23,247 bases of DNA from Bacteroidales bacterium UBA3810 (GCA_002368645.1 DFEE01000025.1:1-23247); one strand, 5' to 3'; positions 7,001 through 15,221 are shown, numbered from the stretch's first letter. Program-made: numbers and translations. Notes: generated by a model not told the origin, from the letters alone.

Positions 7001-10000
7001 CAATTCCACTTCGTATAGCGGGAATACCACTATGCCGGCAGGCGATGCAACATTAACGGTAACATACAAACACAATTATACCGTTACTTATGGCGTTGGG
7101 ACAAGTTATACCTCAATGGGAAGTGTAAGTAGTAGCCCTGCTCACACTTCGGGACAAAGAGTCATCGAAGGTACATCTATGACATTTACCGCTACGCCGA
7201 ACTTGGGATATAAGTTTGTAGGATGGTATAGAGAAGCTGCTTGTACGAATGAGGTTAGTACCGACAATCCGCACGAGCCAACTATCAACGCAACAACGAC
7301 CCTTTATGCGAAGTATGAGTTGCTGACATTGTACATGAATTCCGATATCAATAATTGGGCGAGTGAAATTAATCTAACTCATACGACAGAAAACGCGGCT
7401 ATATATAAGTATACAGGCACTTTGAATGCAAATCCAACTAACGATGCTCCTACATATGCAAGTGGTTGGCATTTTGAGTATTGCTATGATGCAGCACGAA
7501 ATGAGAAAGCTTATCAATATACCAGCGTTCAAACTCCTAACTATTCCGGAAGTAGTATAGATGGTGTTCATACCTATTCTGGCGCGAATACTATCCAATT
7601 TGGTTTAACCCGCAAGAGCGATGTGACTATCATGCTGACATTACAGACAGCTCCAACCATGCCGACCCTAAATATTGATGCCGATCCTTATTATACGATT
7701 ACTTATGGAGTGCCGACGCATGGTTCTTATACAATTCAGGTTGGCAGTGCTGCAGCTGTAGGAGCAAGTACAGAATCAACGGCTGGCAAAACTATTACTT
7801 TAGTGCCTTCTGCTTCACCAGGCTATCACTTTGATAGTTGGACGGTTACCAAAGCCGGAGAAGGAACGGTTACTGTTACAAGCAACCAATTTACCATGCC
7901 AAGCGATGACGTTACTATCGCAGCTACATTCTTGCCGACCAGTTATGATGTCACATTGAAACCGAATGGTGCGACAACAGGTAGCGACCAAGTGGTACGT
8001 GCTACGTTTGACGCTGCAATGCCTACCACAACAAAAACCAGTTCTGCCCTGGTCGCTCCGACAAAGACAGGTTATACTTTGCAAGGTTTTTATCAGAATA
8101 GTGATGGAACCGGTACCAAGTATTACAATGCTAACATGACTAGTGCTAACGCTTGGGATCAAGCCGGAGATGCTAATGTGTGGGCAAAATGGCAAGCAAA
8201 GACTACCACTATTTCATATAGTCAAAGTGGTTCAGGATATAGTACGGGAGGTCAGTCAACGACCCAAACAGCGACTTATGATGCTGCGATGCCGACGCCG
8301 ATCTCCACTCCGACTGCGGCTAATGGCTATGCGTTCATGGGTTACTATGATGCCCTTGAGCCGCTTGGTAATAAATATTATAATGCAGATGGTACGAGTG
8401 CGCGTACGTGGAATAAGGAAGATGCAGAGGTTACTTTGTACGCTTACTTCAAGCAAGCGGAGATTACCAATCTGGTAGCAGCTCCGGGTGTTATTGCTCC
8501 GGGCGAGACGATAACGATCACTCCGACGATTGAACCGACGCCGACAGGAACAACAAAAGTATGTTATGAGTTGCAATATAGCAACGGAACTTCGCTTCCA
8601 TCACAGCCGACATTTACTCCCGGCGTAGGAAACGCTGTTTCATTCCCTGTACCGAACGCGAGTGCAACGTATATCATTCAGGCAGTTCTGGAAACCGGTT
8701 CTACCTGTGGTAGTGGAACCGAATTAAGCAGACGCACCACTACCTTCCAAGTTGCCGGAAGTCACTCTGTGAGCGTGCAATACAAGTGTGGCGATCGCAC
8801 TATTGCAGCCTCAACATCTGTTTCTGCACAACCATTGGATTGGTCGGAGGAAATTGAAGCCCCGACAATCACCGGCTACACCTTTGTGCGTTGGGATGCA
8901 GGAGATGGCGTGAGCATCAAGAATGGCAACTCCGATCCTGTGACGACCACCACTACTCCGTCCATTCAGATCAAAGCTGTTTATGATGGTACGCTGACAG
9001 CGGTGTACAACAAGAAGAATATGATCTTCTTCAACAACACACTTGGTTGGAGTGATGTATATGTTTATTTCTATAGTTCTGAAAAATATTGGGTAAACGA
9101 TCATATCGACGGACAAGGATGTGGTACCGGTTCTGATCAGAGCTATGAAGTTGGCGGTAGTACTGCATATTATAGAGGATACCATGGCCATATGACGCAG
9201 ATTGAAGGAACTAATATTTGGTACTATGACTATGAAGCAGAGCATGGAGCGAAAGATGGTGGAGAAATTAAGGGTTATGAAGATGTCGTCTTCGTTGAGA
9301 CTGAACAAAACAACTATAAATTCTTCCATAATAACAAAGCTGCGCGTCGAGGAGACTTTAAGCACTCTCTCCCCATGTTCGTTCCTATTAATAGTATAAC
9401 AGAGACAAAGAATGGCACTAAGTATTATAGCAGCGGTTATTGGATGAACTATCCGGAGAATACGGGTTACTCGCTGCTTATCTACAACCAAAAGGCAAAA
9501 GCGGGAGCAACCAAGTTGTATGAACTACCATTTGAGTATACGGAGGATAAAACCATGCCGATGGAATTGGTAGTGGATTTGGAAGCTGGACAAACGTATG
9601 GCTTTGAAATCAAGCGTGCAGATGGCAACTATTATAGCAATACGGGAACGATGACCGCCAACTCAACAAACTGGGCAATGGAAACTGAAAAAGCTTCCTA
9701 TTGCGGTTTGCAAACAACGGCTGCCGGTGACTACACAATTAGATTGTATTATAGCAGTAGTAATTACAAAATTGACGTCACTTATCCTGTCGCAGTCAAT
9801 GACTATCGTATCGTGTATACCGACTTGGCTACTTGGTCAAAGACTGCTCATACAGCAAGTTGGAATCACCCATCCAGAGTGATTACGAAGAATAGCAGCG
9901 CAACCGAAATAAAGAAAGATACAGTATCGTTCTTCTGGTCATACGGCTCGACCCCTGCGATTAAATATCAAACCTGTACGGCGGTTGCAGCCGGTAGTGC

Positions 10001-12275
10001 TTCATGGAACGCCGGAACGGCAATTGATGTAAGTGGCTTTAGTTCCGTGCTGACGAAAAATGGCGTATATAACTTCATCTTTGAGCAACCGGCAGGTGGT
10101 GCTTCCATTTCGCTTGTGGGTGTTGAGCCATATACCGGCAACTATTATATCCGTACAGACTGTGCGGGTTCTACCAAGTGGTCGAACTTCCGGTCGCTGG
10201 ATCATCAGATGACGTATTCAGACTACGCCGAGACTACCTCGGGCTACAGCCACTATTACACACACTGGGTACTCAACGGCACGAATGTGAAGTTCTGCAT
10301 CGCTAACGACTATAGCATGTGTATCACCGATACATTGGAAGCAGATTATGGTACAACGATTGCCAACATTGCCAGTGGCGGTGCTCTCAACAGCGCGAGT
10401 GCCAATATCCGCTTTATGTGGAATCAAGCAACGAACAAGATTAGCCGTGCGTATATCAGCGGTTCAACGAATATTTCCGACCGATTCCTCGTTCTAGAAG
10501 GTGATGCAAAGATGTACGATGAGAACGGTAACACTTTGAATATCACTGGATTGAATGCCAATGAGATCAACTTAGTTGATGACCAGAACTTCTTATACGA
10601 GCGAACCATTGAGGTGAACACAGGTGCTCGCGCCAAACTGACCGCGAAATACAACAATAATGTACAATATTTCAAGGGTAGCGCAGGTGCTTTTGAAGAT
10701 GGAACGACCGTTGAACTATTAGGCGGCGATGCGAGTGGTAAACACACCATGCGTATCGTTTATGACTTCAAAACGAATCGTCTAGTAACGGCATATGTAC
10801 CGTCCAGTACAATAGACAAGCCCATTGCCATTAATGCCGACTTGATGATTGTTCGTGAGCATCAGGAAGAAGGACAACAGTTACGTTTTGAGAGTGAAGG
10901 AGCACTCTCCGAAGTACACACTGTTTACGGCGTAATGCGCTTCAACCGCTGGACGCTGAATAACAAAGAGAAGACGGGAGTACACTCTCCTGTAGGCGAT
11001 CCGAAGTCCATCTATGAGCGTTCGCTGTACTGGATATCCTTCCCGTTTGACGTGAATTTAGGCGACGTATTCGGCTTCGGAACCTACGGCGTAGATTGGA
11101 TAATTGAGTATTATGATGGTGCTGAACGTGCAACCAAGGGTTTCTGGGCGGACAGTCCCGGCTTCTGGAAGATGTACACCAACCGCGCAGGTGTCAAACT
11201 GGAAGCAGGCAAAGGTTATGTTCTGGCTATAGATCTTGACCGGATGAAGGATAATAACACCGACTTCTGGGTTAACAATATCGAGCAAGTGGAACTGTTC
11301 TTCCCGTCTGCAACGAATGTTGAGGATATCAGCAAAACAACTGCTCACACTGTAGCTGAATCACACCTATGTAGCATCGACCGCACCAATTCCGGCGGCA
11401 CGGATATTAACAAGAATCGTACGAAAGCCGATAGCCATTGGAACATGATTGGTGTACCGAGTTATGCCAACTACGGTGAAGCGCTGACTTCAGACGGAAG
11501 CTCAGCTACCATTACATGGAATAGTAACCCGTACACCAATGACCTGCCGTTCCTCTATGAGTGGAACATGACCGACGACTCCTACACCGTACAAAGCGGA
11601 ACGACCTATCCGTTCAAGGCAATGCACTCTTATATGGTGCAATACAGCGGCGATTTGTATTGGTCGTTAGCAAGTGCTACTCCTACATCGCCTATTGTAG
11701 CAAGACGCACTTATGCGCAAGCTCCGCAAAGTACAGAATTCCGGCTTGAGTTAAGAGAGAACGAGAAGATGGCTGACCAGACTTTCATCCGATTCAGCAA
11801 CGATGAAGAGGTAAGCATGAACTTCAATTTCAATGAAGATCTCTTCAAAGAGTTTAACGGAGGTAAAGCTAATATCTATACCCTTATTGAAAACTATATC
11901 CCTGCAGCCGGTAATATTCTGCCCACTTCGGAACAAACGACGGTTATTCCGGTAGGCGTAAAAATCGTTTCGGCAGGAGAATATACCTTCTCTATTCCGA
12001 ATGGTACCGGCGGCGTGAGTGTAGTCCTAATAGATAATATCACCGGCACTCACACGAACCTCGCACTTGCCGACTACACCGTTACACTTGGTGAGGGCAC
12101 GTTGAGCGACCGCTTCACTTTAGAAGTCTCGCCAATCCAACAGATGACGACCGAAATAGAAGAGACAGAATTCGTAAATCATGAATCGGCCAGTCGTAAA
12201 TTACTGATTGACGGCATTCTGTATATCATTAAAGACGGTAAGGTATTTGATGCCCGCGGAGCACGTATACAATAA
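4071..12275 (+). CDS. Giant secreted InlB/Listeria-Bacteroides repeat protein, 2734 aa
   Basis: Residues 1-44 form a signal peptide with a long basic n-region, a hydrophobic core at 26-38, and a likely cut after WGA. About ten InlB-type B-repeats (Listeria-Bacteroides repeat, a small beta-grasp-like fold) occur between residues 240 and 1620. They are marked by GYTFGGWYT-like and LYAKWT motifs, for example near 248, 324, 397, 580, 653, 1047, 1251, 1335, 1419 and 1602. Interspersed segments look like beta-sandwich or carbohydrate-binding modules: GWYLIGGPFGSW, LYMNSDINNWASE, and NTLGWSDVYVYFYSSE near 1655, which recalls starch-binding modules. The last 700 residues form a different non-repetitive region. 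The C-terminus (DGILYIIKDGKVFDARG) resembles degenerate T9SS sorting tails of Bacteroidales. Its role is probably cell-surface adhesion or glycan binding; no catalytic motif was seen. Confidence 0.85.
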   Translation: MKNFNFIKRLWVDSHEKHLPQRFGHYAAILIMLLTLGVGQMWGADVEKNARIYFDNSASNWDYSYRYFVINDDKGYPMSPIDRSKLYYHKRSANTWGGYSYIRLFAASGSWGGDDASMGGYTNMYNNCSNMTNTYNNYGFGSGGYHFIKPSKKGSKSDQASLTITYHGDKPTCVSTAKARVRSNYDGSYSTISTGSWPATVDMEGTYWDGDGASGHSNAATNSGASGTYTNMYTGLVEMSISSLNSQYTFDGWATSAATSPSNTNATYSYNITSATTVYAYFTKKWTITFDKNGHGDESTPSTQYVAEGKKISAVSDLSETGYTFGGWYTNQECTGSAWNFSSNTVSEDITLYAKWTPTDYTITYTNMTGATNHASNPSTYTIESAAITLQDPKKTGYLFDGWYTDKELTTPVGTPAIAAGSTGNKVFYAKWTEITLTEVSASPSTGGTGVQSMTVSFKTNVPRNSGYYYRVVEFGGVDAGTTGGGFHSNGNLISTGDAATLITSASFPTINFATSGVYTSAIEIYTDGPVVQKRVTFTYGAGNYYTVSFNMQGHGSDIDNQVILSGSYADEPDAPSETGYTFGGWYKEAACTNAWNFASDAVTSDKTLFAKWTANQYTITFDKEGGSGGSDNVTVYYDATLGAFATAPTRTGYTFAGYWTGDNGTGTMLFAANGAPQASVGSYTDGSVKWIYAGNPTVYAKWTENTTTVTVNVSPAKSGTLTVGGSAFTPGNTTTAGVATNRTVVASANSGYGFDYWTTSGNATGSASTNTYTLAGNGNGSTGTLTANFYTKVNSGWYLIGGPFGSWDTDNHNYLIDRQYREVSNVYYRVVDFGGTAQYFKPLNGGTIYGQSSGSDQEMTTGTMYSIVSGQTANGTAFKSKNQGNVWVVVNTSSNKMWIQNAATYYTITFANGSSGNTNNGVAGTEGTITTKTSNYGELSTKKFASGETIKLNVSAKTGYVIDDITIGETSVATDVNSTSYSGNTTMPAGDATLTVTYKHNYTVTYGVGTSYTSMGSVSSSPAHTSGQRVIEGTSMTFTATPNLGYKFVGWYREAACTNEVSTDNPHEPTINATTTLYAKYELLTLYMNSDINNWASEINLTHTTENAAIYKYTGTLNANPTNDAPTYASGWHFEYCYDAARNEKAYQYTSVQTPNYSGSSIDGVHTYSGANTIQFGLTRKSDVTIMLTLQTAPTMPTLNIDADPYYTITYGVPTHGSYTIQVGSAAAVGASTESTAGKTITLVPSASPGYHFDSWTVTKAGEGTVTVTSNQFTMPSDDVTIAATFLPTSYDVTLKPNGATTGSDQVVRATFDAAMPTTTKTSSALVAPTKTGYTLQGFYQNSDGTGTKYYNANMTSANAWDQAGDANVWAKWQAKTTTISYSQSGSGYSTGGQSTTQTATYDAAMPTPISTPTAANGYAFMGYYDALEPLGNKYYNADGTSARTWNKEDAEVTLYAYFKQAEITNLVAAPGVIAPGETITITPTIEPTPTGTTKVCYELQYSNGTSLPSQPTFTPGVGNAVSFPVPNASATYIIQAVLETGSTCGSGTELSRRTTTFQVAGSHSVSVQYKCGDRTIAASTSVSAQPLDWSEEIEAPTITGYTFVRWDAGDGVSIKNGNSDPVTTTTTPSIQIKAVYDGTLTAVYNKKNMIFFNNTLGWSDVYVYFYSSEKYWVNDHIDGQGCGTGSDQSYEVGGSTAYYRGYHGHMTQIEGTNIWYYDYEAEHGAKDGGEIKGYEDVVFVETEQNNYKFFHNNKAARRGDFKHSLPMFVPINSITETKNGTKYYSSGYWMNYPENTGYSLLIYNQKAKAGATKLYELPFEYTEDKTMPMELVVDLEAGQTYGFEIKRADGNYYSNTGTMTANSTNWAMETEKASYCGLQTTAAGDYTIRLYYSSSNYKIDVTYPVAVNDYRIVYTDLATWSKTAHTASWNHPSRVITKNSSATEIKKDTVSFFWSYGSTPAIKYQTCTAVAAGSASWNAGTAIDVSGFSSVLTKNGVYNFIFEQPAGGASISLVGVEPYTGNYYIRTDCAGSTKWSNFRSLDHQMTYSDYAETTSGYSHYYTHWVLNGTNVKFCIANDYSMCITDTLEADYGTTIANIASGGALNSASANIRFMWNQATNKISRAYISGSTNISDRFLVLEGDAKMYDENGNTLNITGLNANEINLVDDQNFLYERTIEVNTGARAKLTAKYNNNVQYFKGSAGAFEDGTTVELLGGDASGKHTMRIVYDFKTNRLVTAYVPSSTIDKPIAINADLMIVREHQEEGQQLRFESEGALSEVHTVYGVMRFNRWTLNNKEKTGVHSPVGDPKSIYERSLYWISFPFDVNLGDVFGFGTYGVDWIIEYYDGAERATKGFWADSPGFWKMYTNRAGVKLEAGKGYVLAIDLDRMKDNNTDFWVNNIEQVELFFPSATNVEDISKTTAHTVAESHLCSIDRTNSGGTDINKNRTKADSHWNMIGVPSYANYGEALTSDGSSATITWNSNPYTNDLPFLYEWNMTDDSYTVQSGTTYPFKAMHSYMVQYSGDLYWSLASATPTSPIVARRTYAQAPQSTEFRLELRENEKMADQTFIRFSNDEEVSMNFNFNEDLFKEFNGGKANIYTLIENYIPAAGNILPTSEQTTVIPVGVKIVSAGEYTFSIPNGTGGVSVVLIDNITGTHTNLALADYTVTLGEGTLSDRFTLEVSPIQQMTTEIEETEFVNHESASRKLLIDGILYIIKDGKVFDARGARIQ

Positions 12276-12333
12276 TCAAGCCAATTAACTGTTAGACTAA
12301 TACCCCATTAAACAATAAAATTAACGAATAGAT

Positions 12334-12675
12334 ATGAAAAGAATTGTTATAAATATTATGGCGGCGGCGCTTATTGCGCTGCCTGCCGTAGCACAGCAGG
12401 AATGGCAATCTACCTCATCTATGCAGGGATCGGGTAGTGCCTATACGCCTCAAATAAGCGAAGTAGGCTCTACTAACGTCCCTTCTGTTGCAACTACTAC
12501 CGAGGCCTATTCGCCTAACCAAGCACCTAATAGAGCAAGAAAGACACTAATTACTCCGAGTGATCCGGGACAACAATCTAACGAAGGTCCTATCGGCTCG
12601 GCGTGGGCGTTACTCACTTTTGCGGCTGTCGGCGGGGCAGTAGTGCTCCGCCGCCGCAAGGGGCAGCGCGAGTAA
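12334..12675 (+). CDS. Small secreted protein with sortase-like C-terminal tail, 113 aa
   Basis: A classical signal peptide with cleavage after AVA (20/21) is followed by a 60-residue Ser/Thr/Gln/Pro-rich, probably disordered mature part. The C-terminal 29 residues are tripartite: a GPIGS motif (85-89), a hydrophobic stretch (90-105), and a basic end RRRKGQRE. This layout is like LPXTG, PEP-CTERM and related sorting tails that anchor proteins through a sortase or exosortase, with PIG as the putative recognition motif. No matching processing enzyme lies in the window. The alternative is a plain C-terminal membrane anchor. It starts 58 nt after the giant gene on the same strand with no terminator or promoter recognised between, so co-transcription is likely. 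Function unknown. Confidence 0.75.
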   Translation: MKRIVINIMAAALIALPAVAQQEWQSTSSMQGSGSAYTPQISEVGSTNVPSVATTTEAYSPNQAPNRARKTLITPSDPGQQSNEGPIGSAWALLTFAAVGGAVVLRRRKGQRE

Positions 12676-12711
12676 GGTGTCAGGAAGGTATAGATAACGG
12701 AACTATACAAG

Positions 12712-12766
12712 TGCTCTGGTAATGCTCTGGTAGTGCTCTGGTAATGCTCTGGTAATGCTCTGGTAG
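12712..12766. repeat. 11-bp tandem repeat, five copies
   Basis: Five head-to-tail copies of TGCTCTGGTAA or TGCTCTGGTAG start at 12712, 12723, 12734, 12745 and 12756. Only the last base varies (A, G, A, A, G). The 11-bp period is close to one helical turn. It lies 36 bp after the stop of the 113-residue gene. Confidence 0.9.
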
Positions 12767-13019
12767 TTGATAGGGCGCGGAAGGGAGCGAAAAGTGCGAT
12801 AAAAAATGTTATTTGCTTAATGGTGATTTGAGATTAATAGAAAAAAACACTAAAAACCCCTTTACTGTTTGCAGTCCTGCGGACTAGTTATATTCGGCTG
12901 TTTGTGTGCCTTAGAATGCAAGCATCCAAGCCCCACAACCATCCAAATATACACCTCTATGAGGTTGCAAACACCAAAGGACATAAACATAAAAAACATT
13001 CGCGGAAACAACCGCTATT

Positions 13020-13068
13020 AGTCGAAAGTCGAAAGCAAAAAGTCGAAAGTCGAAAGCAGATAGTCGAA
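13020..13068. repeat. GTCGAAA heptamer repeats
   Basis: GTCGAAA occurs in tandem at 13021 and 13028, and again at 13042 and 13049, with a partial copy at 13063. The larger unit of 18 nt, from AGTCGAAAG to AAAGCA, is therefore present twice (13020-13037 and 13041-13058). Confidence 0.85.
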
Positions 13069-13080
13069 TAAAAAAATAGT

Positions 13081-13170
13081 AAGTGGACAGGATTTTGGTG
13101 GACCGAAAGGCACTGCGAATAGCCGAGAGTAACCCGCCAAACCTGTTCACTTCTTTTTTGTGAACCGGTC
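13081..13170 (+). other. Structured element with two mutually exclusive hairpins around a T-run
   Basis: Fold one: AAGTGGACAGG at 13081-13091 pairs with 13142-13152 (11 positions, one G-U), with an inner GGTGG/CCGCC stem. A T-run follows at 13154-13159, giving a terminator-like shape. Fold two: 13141-13150 pairs with 13160-13169 (9 of 10), placing the same T-run in its loop and using the same strand as fold one. This is the geometry of an attenuator, or of the 3' end of a small RNA. No upstream promoter was identified, so its transcript is unknown. Confidence 0.4.
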
Positions 13171-13243
13171 GAATAGTCAACTAACTGCGGAAGATTAGTT
13201 ATATATGCAATTTGGTGGTAAATGCCGAAAAATGCAAAAAATA

Positions 13244-13275
13244 TTTGCATGAGCCAAAGATTTTTAGTAATTTTG
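13244..13275 (+). promoter_or_regulatory. Bacteroidota-type promoter upstream of the acyl-CoA ligase
   Basis: TTTG at 13244-13247, a 20-nt spacer, and TAATTTTG at 13268-13275, an exact TAnnTTTG. The predicted start is near 13282, about 230 nt before the ligase start codon, leaving a long purine-rich leader. Confidence 0.65.
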
Positions 13276-13293
13276 TGGGGTTTTACCGGGATA

Positions 13294-13421
13294 CCAGGAG
13301 GCCAGGAGACCGGGTGGCCAGGAGGATAGGAGAGAGAGGATAGGAGAAGGGGGAATAGGGATACTAAAGTCAATAAGGTCACTAAGGACAGTAGGGACAG
13401 TAGAGACAGTAAGAGCAGTAA
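13294..13421. repeat. Purine-rich low-complexity leader with short repeats
   Basis: CCAGGAG occurs at 13294, 13302 and 13318, and GGATAGGAG at 13324 and 13338. A 9-nt unit (GGACAGTAG and variants) is repeated four times at 13386-13421. The strand is almost all A and G over about 150 nt. It sits between the promoter at 13244 and the ATG at 13515, so it is probably transcribed as 5' untranslated RNA. Confidence 0.75.
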
Positions 13422-13514
13422 GGAGGATTAGGAAGAATAGGAGAAGGGGAAGAGACTAATTCAAGGAGAGTTATGAGTAAATATATTGTTTAACAACTTA
13501 ATAAAATAATACTT

Positions 13515-15200
13515 ATGGGATATAAAGCACAACCAACCATGCAACATGCGGAACCGACCAAACACATGTTTCATTACATCAACGAAGCCGTTAAGACCTA
13601 TTGGACGAAAGAGGAGTTCACGGACTACGAGACGAACCAGACCTACACCATGCAGCAGATTGCAACCGAAATCGCTAAATTGGGTCTGCTCTATGATTTG
13701 ATAGGTCTTAAGAAAGGTGCTCACATCGCCATCTGCGGTGCGAACTGCTCACGTTGGGCCATCAGTTTTCTGTCCATCATGGCCTCCGAGCGCGTGGTGG
13801 TTTCCATTCTGCCGGATTTCACCGGGGCAGATATAGAGGAGTTACTGATCCATTCCGACTCGGAGTTGCTGATTGCCGATGCCACCATCATCAAGAAGCT
13901 GAAACACCTCGATATACCCAACCTGAAAGCCGTGGTACATATGCAATCGGGGCATATCTATTACACCAACGATGACGATATACAATCGGCTTCCAACACA
14001 TTGGAGGGCCAGTTCCTGCACCGTCATCCGCAAGGATTAGTGCCAGCCGATGTACACTATCGTGAGGACAATTTAGGCGATTTAGCACTGATAAACTACA
14101 CTTCCGGCTCAACAGGACACCCCAAAGGCGTTATGCTGTCCTATCAGTCGCTATCCGCCAATTTGATGTACTGCATGGAGTATATGCCGCTTGATGCGAC
14201 TATGAGTTTTGTGTCCATCCTGCCGCTGAGTCACCAATTTGGTATGATGATTGAGCTAATCTTCAACTTCGCCAAAGCCGTGCATATCTACTTTATCATG
14301 AAAGTAGCGCCGACAAAGGTGTTGGAGGCGTATAAGAAAGTGCAGCCGATACTGATATTGACCGTGCCGTTGGTATTGGAGAAAATCTATTGGGGCAAGA
14401 TTAAGCCCATGCTGTCGAACAAGGTTTTGAATTTCCTCTATCATCTGCCGGGCACCAGCACGATAGTGAAGAACAAGATCCGCAACACCATCATGCAGTC
14501 CTTCGGCGGTAATTTGGACAGGTTGATTGTGGGCGGCGCTGCGTTCAACGAGGAAGTGGAGCGGTTCTTTATGGATATTCATTTCCCGATTTTGGTCGGT
14601 TACGGCATGACGGAGTGCGGTCCGCTATTGGGTTATGTACATGCCCAGGACTTTGTGGCACGTTCCTGCGGTCGCCTTGTGGACCGAATGGAGATGAAGA
14701 TAGTGTCCGAAGACCCGTCTAAGATTCCGGGTGAGATATTGGTACGCGGAGAGCACCTGATGCTCGGGTACTACAAAGAGCCGGAGATGACCGCAGAGGC
14801 GATTGATAAGGATGGCTGGTTCCATACAGGCGACCTCGGCGTAGTGGATGCCAAAGGGAATATCTTCCTCAAAGGACGCTCCAAGTCGATGATTCTCGGT
14901 CCTTCAGGACAAAATATATTCCCGGAGGATATAGAATCCGTTTTGAACGAAGGAAGCCATGTGGCGGAGTCTCTTGCGCTCTCTAGAGACGGTAAGCTGA
15001 TAGCGTTGGTCAAACTGACCGACGAGGTTGAGGACCAGATTAAGAAAGGTGTGACCAGCTATGAGAACGAGAAAGCGATTATCATGAAGCGCGTCATGCA
15101 GAAACTGCCGGCATACAGCCAAGTTAAGGAAATCGAGTTCATGAAAGAGCCTTTCGAGCATACCCCGAAACAGAACATCAAGAGGGGACTGTATAAGTAA
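13515..15200 (+). CDS. AMP-forming long-chain acyl-CoA ligase (AMP-binding enzyme), 561 aa
   Basis: It activates a carboxylic acid, most likely a long-chain fatty acid, with ATP to an acyl-adenylate and then to acyl-CoA; cytoplasmic or membrane-associated. The adenylation-family motifs are in order: YTSGSTGHPKGV (195-206, phosphate-binding loop), YGMTE (363-367), GWFHTGDLG (434-442, with the ribose-binding Asp), GR at 454-455 (hinge), GQNIFPEDIE, and IKR near the C-terminus, with K556 the likely catalytic lysine. The length matches Bacteroidota long-chain acyl-CoA ligases of the FadD15 type. All key residues are present, so it should be active; substrate length cannot be read from sequence. 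It is expressed alone: promoter at 13244, long purine-rich leader, terminator at 15222. ATG 13515 is used; an ATG eight codons on (13539) is the alternative. Confidence 0.9.
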   Translation: MGYKAQPTMQHAEPTKHMFHYINEAVKTYWTKEEFTDYETNQTYTMQQIATEIAKLGLLYDLIGLKKGAHIAICGANCSRWAISFLSIMASERVVVSILPDFTGADIEELLIHSDSELLIADATIIKKLKHLDIPNLKAVVHMQSGHIYYTNDDDIQSASNTLEGQFLHRHPQGLVPADVHYREDNLGDLALINYTSGSTGHPKGVMLSYQSLSANLMYCMEYMPLDATMSFVSILPLSHQFGMMIELIFNFAKAVHIYFIMKVAPTKVLEAYKKVQPILILTVPLVLEKIYWGKIKPMLSNKVLNFLYHLPGTSTIVKNKIRNTIMQSFGGNLDRLIVGGAAFNEEVERFFMDIHFPILVGYGMTECGPLLGYVHAQDFVARSCGRLVDRMEMKIVSEDPSKIPGEILVRGEHLMLGYYKEPEMTAEAIDKDGWFHTGDLGVVDAKGNIFLKGRSKSMILGPSGQNIFPEDIESVLNEGSHVAESLALSRDGKLIALVKLTDEVEDQIKKGVTSYENEKAIIMKRVMQKLPAYSQVKEIEFMKEPFEHTPKQNIKRGLYK

Positions 15201-15221
15201 TTGTTAATTGATTAATGGTGT

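Larger units (their letters stand above)
12676..13243. other. Repeat-rich intergenic region without a convincing gene
   Basis: About 570 nt with no believable coding sequence; the frames seen here are low-complexity readings of repeats. It holds a GTATAG/CTATAC hairpin (12688-12708), an 11-bp tandem repeat, an AGTCC-TGC-GGACT hairpin (12873-12885), an ACCTC-TAT-GAGGT palindrome near 12955, 7-bp repeats, and a structured T-rich element. The last two repeats and the T-rich element have their own entries. No terminator is obvious directly after the gene ending at 12675. Confidence 0.5.

Noticed and set aside
12922..12984. Minus-strand TATATTTG with TTTG upstream, a possible small-RNA promoter
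   Set aside because: The spacer is only 16 nt, unlike the 20 nt of the three clear promoters, and no convincing terminator with a T-run follows.
12711..13070. Possible CRISPR array
   Set aside because: Repeat units are 7 and 11 bp, tandem without spacers, and no cas gene is present.
12911..13382. Overlapping minus-strand frames of 89 and 141 codons
   Set aside because: They translate the GTCGAAA repeats and the purine-rich leader into low-complexity protein, and one crosses the promoter at 13244.
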